46,457 nt of DNA, taken from contig JAKSBG010000454.1 of assembly GCA_022361255.1 (NCBI GenBank), forward strand, positions 1 to 46,457, in the 5' to 3' direction. Both the position numbers and the translations under genes were made by a program. Numbering within the stretch: position 1 is the stretch's first letter; every line of letters starts with the position of its first letter. This DNA comes from Verrucomicrobiales bacterium. GTDB taxonomy: Bacteria > Verrucomicrobiota > Verrucomicrobiia > Verrucomicrobiales > DEV007. The notes under the pieces were generated by a model, which saw nothing but the letters and a program-made list of their open reading frames with translations, made no database searches and was not told the DNA's origin. This document shows, piece after piece, positions 42,243 to 46,457 of this stretch.

Positions 42243-44381
42243 ATGAGTATTGAAAGCATCACGTGCCAGGTAGGCGCGCATGAAATGAAAATCGAAACCG
42301 GCAAGATGGGTAAGCTTGCCGACGGAGCTGTGACCGTTCAGGTCGGTGAGACCGTGGTCATGGTGACCGCTGTGTCTCAGACGAAAGTTCGCGAGGGCCA
42401 GGACTGGTTCCCGCTCTCCGTTGAATACAAGGAGAAGGCAGCCGCTGCCGGCCGCTTCCCCGGTGGATACTTCAAGCGCGAAGGTCGCCCCACGGAAAAA
42501 GAAATCCTTACCTGCCGCATGACGGACCGCCCCTTGCGTCCGCTTTTCCCGAAAGGGTATCTCTACGACACGCAGGTGGTTTCTCTCCTGCTCAGTGCTG
42601 ACGGAGTCCACGATTCCGATATCCTCAGCATGAACGGAGCTTCCGCGGCACTGGTTGTTTCCGACATCCCTTTTGCCGGTCCTATCGGAGCGGTTCGTGT
42701 TGGTATGGTCAACGGAGAATTCGTTGCCAACCCGACTTTCGAACAGCGGGAGGAAAGCACTCTCGATCTCGTTTACGCCGGTCTCCGCGGCAAAGTGATC
42801 ATGATCGAAGGGGGAGCTGACGAGCTTCCTGACGAAAAACTCAAAGAAGCTCTTCAGTTCGCGCAGAATGCGATCGAGCCGATTCTCGATGCGCAGGAGG
42901 AACTGGCTCGTCGTGCCGGCAAAGAGAAGCGCAATCCTGAGCTCATGGAAGTTCAGGACGAGCTTCTTGAAGTTGCCTACGAAGTGGCCGGTGACCGCAT
43001 TGAAGGTGCGATCAACCAGCCCAGCAAAGTCGAGCGCGGAAACGCGGTTGGCGCTCTTCGCAAGGAAGTGGATGCTGCCATTCTCGAGAAGTACCCTGAG
43101 GCGGACGACTTTGCGATGTCACAGGCATTCGATTACCTGCAGAAAAAGGCATTTCGTGTCAGCATTCTCGACAAGGGTGTCCGTTGTGACGGTCGCGACG
43201 TGGATACGATCCGTCCTCTCAGCGGTGAGATCGACCTGATGCCCCGCACCCATGGTTCCGCTCTTTTCGCCCGTGGTGAAACGCAGGCACTCGCTATCAC
43301 AACGTTGGCTCCCGCCGACGAACGTCAGTATCTCGACAACTACGCCGGTGGCGAAGACACGAAGCGTTTCATTCTTCACTACCACTTTCCTCCGTTCAGC
43401 GTCGGTGAGACCGGCCGCATGGGCGGACTCAACCGTCGTGAAATCGGACACGGTGCACTGGCTGAGAAATCTATCGAGCCCGTCATTCCCGACGAGGCGG
43501 ATTTCCCGTATGCCATTCGTGTTACCAGTGAAGTGATGGAGTCCAACGGCTCTACTTCCATGGCCTCTGTCTGCTCCGGAACGATGGCTCTTCTCGACGC
43601 CGGCGTTCCTTTGAAGCGCCCCGTAGCTGGGATCTCCGCAGGACTCGTTACCGAGTTCGAAGGGGAGGAAATGAAGCGTCACGTCACCATGGTAGACATC
43701 ATTGGTAACGAAGACTTCAACGGCGACATGGACTTCAAACTCTGCGGAACGACCGAAGGGGTAACCGGATTCCAACTCGACCTGAAACTTCGCGGTATCC
43801 CTCTCGATATTCTTTTCGAAGGAATGGACAAGGCCACGAAAGGCCGCATGGAAGTTCTCGACGTGATGAACGCTGCGATTTCCGCACCGAAAGAGCTCAG
43901 TGATCACGCACCGCGTATCGAGAGCCTCACCATCGATCCGAAGAAGATCGGTGAACTCATCGGACCCGGCGGGAAAAACATCAAAGGCATTCAGGCCGAA
44001 ACCGGCGCGGACATCAATATCGATGACAGCGGAACGGTCGCCATTTATGCCGCCAACCAGGAAGCTCTCAACCGCGCGATCGAACTTGTGAAGCGCGTCA
44101 CTGCTGAAATCGAAGTCGGCGTGACCTACCACGGCAAAGTCGTGAGCACGACCAACTTCGGCGCTTTCGTCGAGGTTCTTCCGGGCAAAGACGGCATGAT
44201 CCACATCTCCGAACTCGCGGACTTCCGCGTCGAGAAGGTCGAAGATATCGTCAAAGTCGGAGACATGGTTCACGCCAAGTGCATCGGCATCGACGAACGC
44301 GGGCGCGTCAAGCTCAGCCGCAAGGCAGCCATGGCTGAAATGGGCGAAGAAGCCGACGCCGAGCTCGCCTCGAACGACTGA
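42243..44381 (+). CDS. pnp: Polyribonucleotide nucleotidyltransferase (PNPase)
   Basis: 712 residues, normal length. It degrades RNA 3' to 5' with phosphate and can add tails. Two RNase PH domains are separated by the helical linker; [20 protein letters not shown] is in the first and [20 protein letters not shown] in the second. The KH domain has [12 protein letters not shown] near 574, and the S1 domain runs from about 626 ([20 protein letters not shown]). ATG 42243 (MSIESITC) is chosen over an in-frame ATG at 42186. The gene is followed by tandem hairpins. Confidence 0.97.
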   Translation: MSIESITCQVGAHEMKIETGKMGKLADGAVTVQVGETVVMVTAVSQTKVREGQDWFPLSVEYKEKAAAAGRFPGGYFKREGRPTEKEILTCRMTDRPLRPLFPKGYLYDTQVVSLLLSADGVHDSDILSMNGASAALVVSDIPFAGPIGAVRVGMVNGEFVANPTFEQREESTLDLVYAGLRGKVIMIEGGADELPDEKLKEALQFAQNAIEPILDAQEELARRAGKEKRNPELMEVQDELLEVAYEVAGDRIEGAINQPSKVERGNAVGALRKEVDAAILEKYPEADDFAMSQAFDYLQKKAFRVSILDKGVRCDGRDVDTIRPLSGEIDLMPRTHGSALFARGETQALAITTLAPADERQYLDNYAGGEDTKRFILHYHFPPFSVGETGRMGGLNRREIGHGALAEKSIEPVIPDEADFPYAIRVTSEVMESNGSTSMASVCSGTMALLDAGVPLKRPVAGISAGLVTEFEGEEMKRHVTMVDIIGNEDFNGDMDFKLCGTTEGVTGFQLDLKLRGIPLDILFEGMDKATKGRMEVLDVMNAAISAPKELSDHAPRIESLTIDPKKIGELIGPGGKNIKGIQAETGADINIDDSGTVAIYAANQEALNRAIELVKRVTAEIEVGVTYHGKVVSTTNFGAFVEVLPGKDGMIHISELADFRVEKVEDIVKVGDMVHAKCIGIDERGRVKLSRKAAMAEMGEEADAELASND

Positions 44382-44399
44382 TCCGTTCACCGGACAGCT

Positions 44400-44462
44400 T
44401 TTGCGAATTTCCATTCGCAAACACCAAGCGCCCGATCAGGAAACTGGTCGGGCGCTTTTTTT
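44400..44462 (+). terminator. Tandem hairpins and terminator after pnp
   Basis: First a perfect 9-bp stem TTTGCGAAT-TTCC-ATTCGCAAA (44400-44421). Then a 12-bp stem AAGCGCCCGATC (44426-44437) with GGTCGGGCGCTT (44446-44457) and a T-run to 44462. The second is a strong intrinsic terminator; the first may protect the mRNA 3' end. Confidence 0.88.
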
Positions 44463-44845
44463 GGGACAAGCCGGCAAGGATAGGGAGGAAATTCTATTTC
44501 GGCGATCCGTTCGTGATTTACTTCATACTAAGGATGGCGGTATTCCCATTATCGAACCGCCGTCTAACCCGTCACCTCCCTCCGCATTTCGGCTGAAAAG
44601 CGGAGAAACCCCGGTCGTCTCCGTATCCGGAGAGGGGCGGCAACTGTTCGGATATCTGTTTTAAAGGCGGGCAGCATGAAACAGGGCGAACTAAGACAAT
44701 GAAGAGAAGTCGGCCGGCGACAAAATTCCTGATCACGGGACCGGGAATTTTTGATAATCGGAAGTGGCGGATGACCGGGAAAGAATTTACCTTCAGAAAA
44801 ATGGGTGAAGTTTTGTTAGAATGCCGGAAAAAAGGCGATTCACCC
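44463..44845. other. Gene-free, hairpin-rich region
   Basis: No convincing gene. Plus-strand hairpins: GGCGGT/ACCGCC (44536-44561), CTCCGC/GCGGAG (44580-44605), TCTCCG/CGGAGA (44618-44633) and AAAATTCC/GGAATTTT (44722-44751). This could be an unrecognised structured RNA. I could match it to no RNA family I know. Confidence 0.35.
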
Positions 44846-44874
44846 TTGAGAGTTTTGTGAAATTTGATTATTGT
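44846..44874 (+). promoter_or_regulatory. Sigma-70-like promoter for the BON-repeat gene
   Basis: TTGAGA (44846-44851), a 17-base spacer, then TATTGT (44869-44874). The predicted transcript starts near 44881, giving a leader of about 77 nt before the ATG at 44958. Confidence 0.45.
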
Positions 44875-44957
44875 TTTTTCTTAATTGATCGCACTAACGA
44901 AGGTTGAGTTCCTGATTTTGAGGGAGTCGGAAATCAGTGTGTTGTCAGACCGTTTTC

Positions 44958-46457
44958 ATGAGATTTTTTTTCGTTCTGATCATCTTCGTCCTGGCTGTAG
45001 CTGCGTGTACTGCTTTGGTGAAATTGGTCTATCGAAACAGCATCGAGACTGAATTCAGCAGCCTTGCTACATCAGCCCTTCGCGAGGCGGATATTCTGAA
45101 TGTGGAGGTCGATTTTGATCATCATGTACCGGTATTTTCGGGACAGGTTGATGAACCGGGAGACAGAGCCCGAATTCTGGAGGTGGTAAAAAACGCAGTT
45201 CCGGTTGCGATGATGCCTGATTTGAATGAGGTGAATCTTCCCGTTCGGCCCACATTGCCTCCCTTGCTGCGGATAACTGTCGGGGAAGGGGATGCGGAAG
45301 TCATCGTAGAAGGTTCTCTGGCCATTGCGGAAGAGGAGAGCCGATCGCATCTGGGATCAAGACTGCAGGCCCTTCAACGAGTCGATTCCGTTGACAACAG
45401 AATCGAGTTGGATCCCAAGCGTTTGCTTTTCGTTAGAGCAGCAGAAATGGCCGCGCTTGCCGGTGAGGTGATTAAACATTCGGGAGCGGCTGAAGTGCGC
45501 CTCGAAGAAGGTCGCCTGCTCCTTGTCGGGACGGTTCCGAATGAAGGAATCAAAGCGGGGATACTGGAACTGGCATCGAAGATTGAAGCAGATTCGGTTG
45601 TCGATGAAATCAGTGTAGCACCTCCGGAATCGTTTTTTCTGCCCTCAGTTATGACACTGACAAGGAACCGTTTCGGAATCACCGTGACGGGTTTGCTGGA
45701 TTCGCCGGAATCGCTTGATTCCATTCGGAAGGTTCTTGCAGAGCATGGCAGGGGAGCACGGATCACCGATCGCCTTGCACTCGAAAGAGAGAGGGTGCCG
45801 GGTGAGTGGCAGGCTCATCTCGACGCGTTACTACCTGAAATCCTTACTACTCTGAATGGAGAATTGACGATTGAGTTTGCTGTACAACAGATTCGGATTA
45901 GTGGAGAAGCAAGTGATGGGAAGGGGCGGGAGACTGTGCTTAGCGGGTTGCGTGCTCTCAGTTCCGAAAAGAACCGTTTTGAAATTCTTCATGACATAAA
46001 AATCCAGTCAGAAGGGTCGGAAGGTCCGCCGATACAACTCATGGCGACGTGGGAAGGGGGGCTCTTAACTTTGATTGGGAATGTGCCGGATGTCTCGTTT
46101 GTGGAGAAACTGGAAGCTTCCGTTAAAGACACTGACAAAAATGTATTGATCAAAAATTCGCTCGAGGAGACTCCCGGTTCTTCCAAATCAGACTGGACGG
46201 CAGGGCTGGGGGAATTATTTGAAGAGGTTGTCGGTCGAACAGAAAACGCCATTCTCCGGGTCGATGAAGCTACGTTTCACATCGAAGGGATGGCTAAAGA
46301 ACTTCCTGATTTGCGTATTCTGAGAAATGTCATCGTCAACTGCGCCCCACCGGGAGTAACCGTCGAGAATCACCTGGTTCATGCTGACCAGCCATTTCCG
46401 ATGCCGGAGCTTGACGGTGATGCAAGAGAGAGGGTGATCGCCGGACTGGACGGGCTA
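44958..46457 (+). CDS. BON-repeat-like lipoprotein, 3' end outside window
   Basis: 500 codons open to the window edge with no stop. The N-terminus MRFFFVLIIFVLAVAACTAL has a lipobox-like VAAC, so it is probably a lipoprotein. A series of beta-alpha-beta units resembles BON domains, for example VRLEEGRLLLVGTVPNEGIK, LMATWEGGLLTLIGNVPDVS and LRVDEATFHIEGMAKELPDL followed by PPGVTVENHLV. BON domains bind phospholipid or other ligands at the envelope. Proteins of this layout often end in an OmpA-like peptidoglycan-binding domain, but that part, if present, is beyond the window. Confidence 0.75.
   Translation, partial: MRFFFVLIIFVLAVAACTALVKLVYRNSIETEFSSLATSALREADILNVEVDFDHHVPVFSGQVDEPGDRARILEVVKNAVPVAMMPDLNEVNLPVRPTLPPLLRITVGEGDAEVIVEGSLAIAEEESRSHLGSRLQALQRVDSVDNRIELDPKRLLFVRAAEMAALAGEVIKHSGAAEVRLEEGRLLLVGTVPNEGIKAGILELASKIEADSVVDEISVAPPESFFLPSVMTLTRNRFGITVTGLLDSPESLDSIRKVLAEHGRGARITDRLALERERVPGEWQAHLDALLPEILTTLNGELTIEFAVQQIRISGEASDGKGRETVLSGLRALSSEKNRFEILHDIKIQSEGSEGPPIQLMATWEGGLLTLIGNVPDVSFVEKLEASVKDTDKNVLIKNSLEETPGSSKSDWTAGLGELFEEVVGRTENAILRVDEATFHIEGMAKELPDLRILRNVIVNCAPPGVTVENHLVHADQPFPMPELDGDARERVIAGLDGL

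Noticed and set aside
43119-44420. 433-codon minus-strand ORF opposite pnp
   Set aside because: It is antisense to conserved PNPase domains and has no features of its own.
44401-44664. 87-codon plus-strand ORF after pnp
   Set aside because: It reads through the pnp terminator hairpins and has no features of a protein.
44660-44700. c-di-GMP riboswitch-like AACAGGGCGAAC
   Set aside because: Only a short stretch resembles the consensus. The flanking conserved stems and tetraloop are absent.

Overview
The window is about 46 kb of bacterial chromosome from a Gram-negative organism, most likely a member of the Verrucomicrobiota. No 16S rRNA or other marker was available, so this placement is an inference. 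It rests on LpxA and LptD (an outer membrane with lipopolysaccharide), a DUF1549/DUF1553 plus DUF1501 gene pair, a PQQ-type beta-propeller protein, and an ECF sigma factor of the type common in Planctomycetes and Verrucomicrobia. Confident start codons have almost no Shine-Dalgarno sequence. I see no rRNA, tRNA, CRISPR array, insertion sequence or phage gene.

Layout. 1-1935: the 3' part of a TES-like radical SAM gene overlapping an Lgt-like membrane gene (+). 1876-4780 (-): two coiled-coil proteins with a C-terminal membrane anchor and a large ABC-2-like permease. 4918-6102 (+): purT. 6222-13757 (-): a 2511-residue secreted multidomain protein (PKD, prenyltransferase-like toroid, lamin-tail-like, Ig-like and PPC-like domains). 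It is followed by a LuxR-type regulator, a small zinc-ribbon protein and a divergent ECF sigma factor; this is the most accessory-looking part. 16640-18018 (+): hisC and a small gene. 18248-25175 (-): amtB, ugd, lptD, lpxA, radC. 25284-26630 (+): mnmE. 26793-32964 (-): DUF1501, DUF1549/1553, PQQ propeller, ribokinase, thioesterase. 33116-37340 (+): a LolA-like protein, an orphan two-partner-secretion type outer membrane transporter, and a sugar isomerase-like TIM barrel. 37383-41595 (-): tctA, a tctC-tctB fusion, DUF2752, a DUF4190-like gene, and a LON-domain protein. 41771-44381 (+): rpsO and pnp. A BON-repeat lipoprotein gene (+) runs off the right edge.

How the genes relate. Most genes are housekeeping or envelope functions. 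ugd, lptD, lpxA and the LolA-like protein serve the envelope. hisC, purT and amtB serve nitrogen and nucleotide metabolism. rpsO-pnp is a widely conserved RNA-metabolism pair. The tct genes form an uptake system whose binding protein is fused to its small membrane subunit.

The most unusual signal is non-coding. The octamer ACAGGGTT occurs three times at exactly 22-nt spacing, just 3' of a stop codon and on the sense strand, at three unrelated loci (18041-18092, 26668-26719, 40914-40965). Each triad is followed by a stem-loop, and two of these are good intrinsic terminators. I know of no described element with this form. A second signal is a matched pair of dyad/promoter-like boxes (TGTAACC-N12-CGGGTTAGAAA) just upstream of the LuxR gene and upstream of a small ORF that leads into the giant protein gene.
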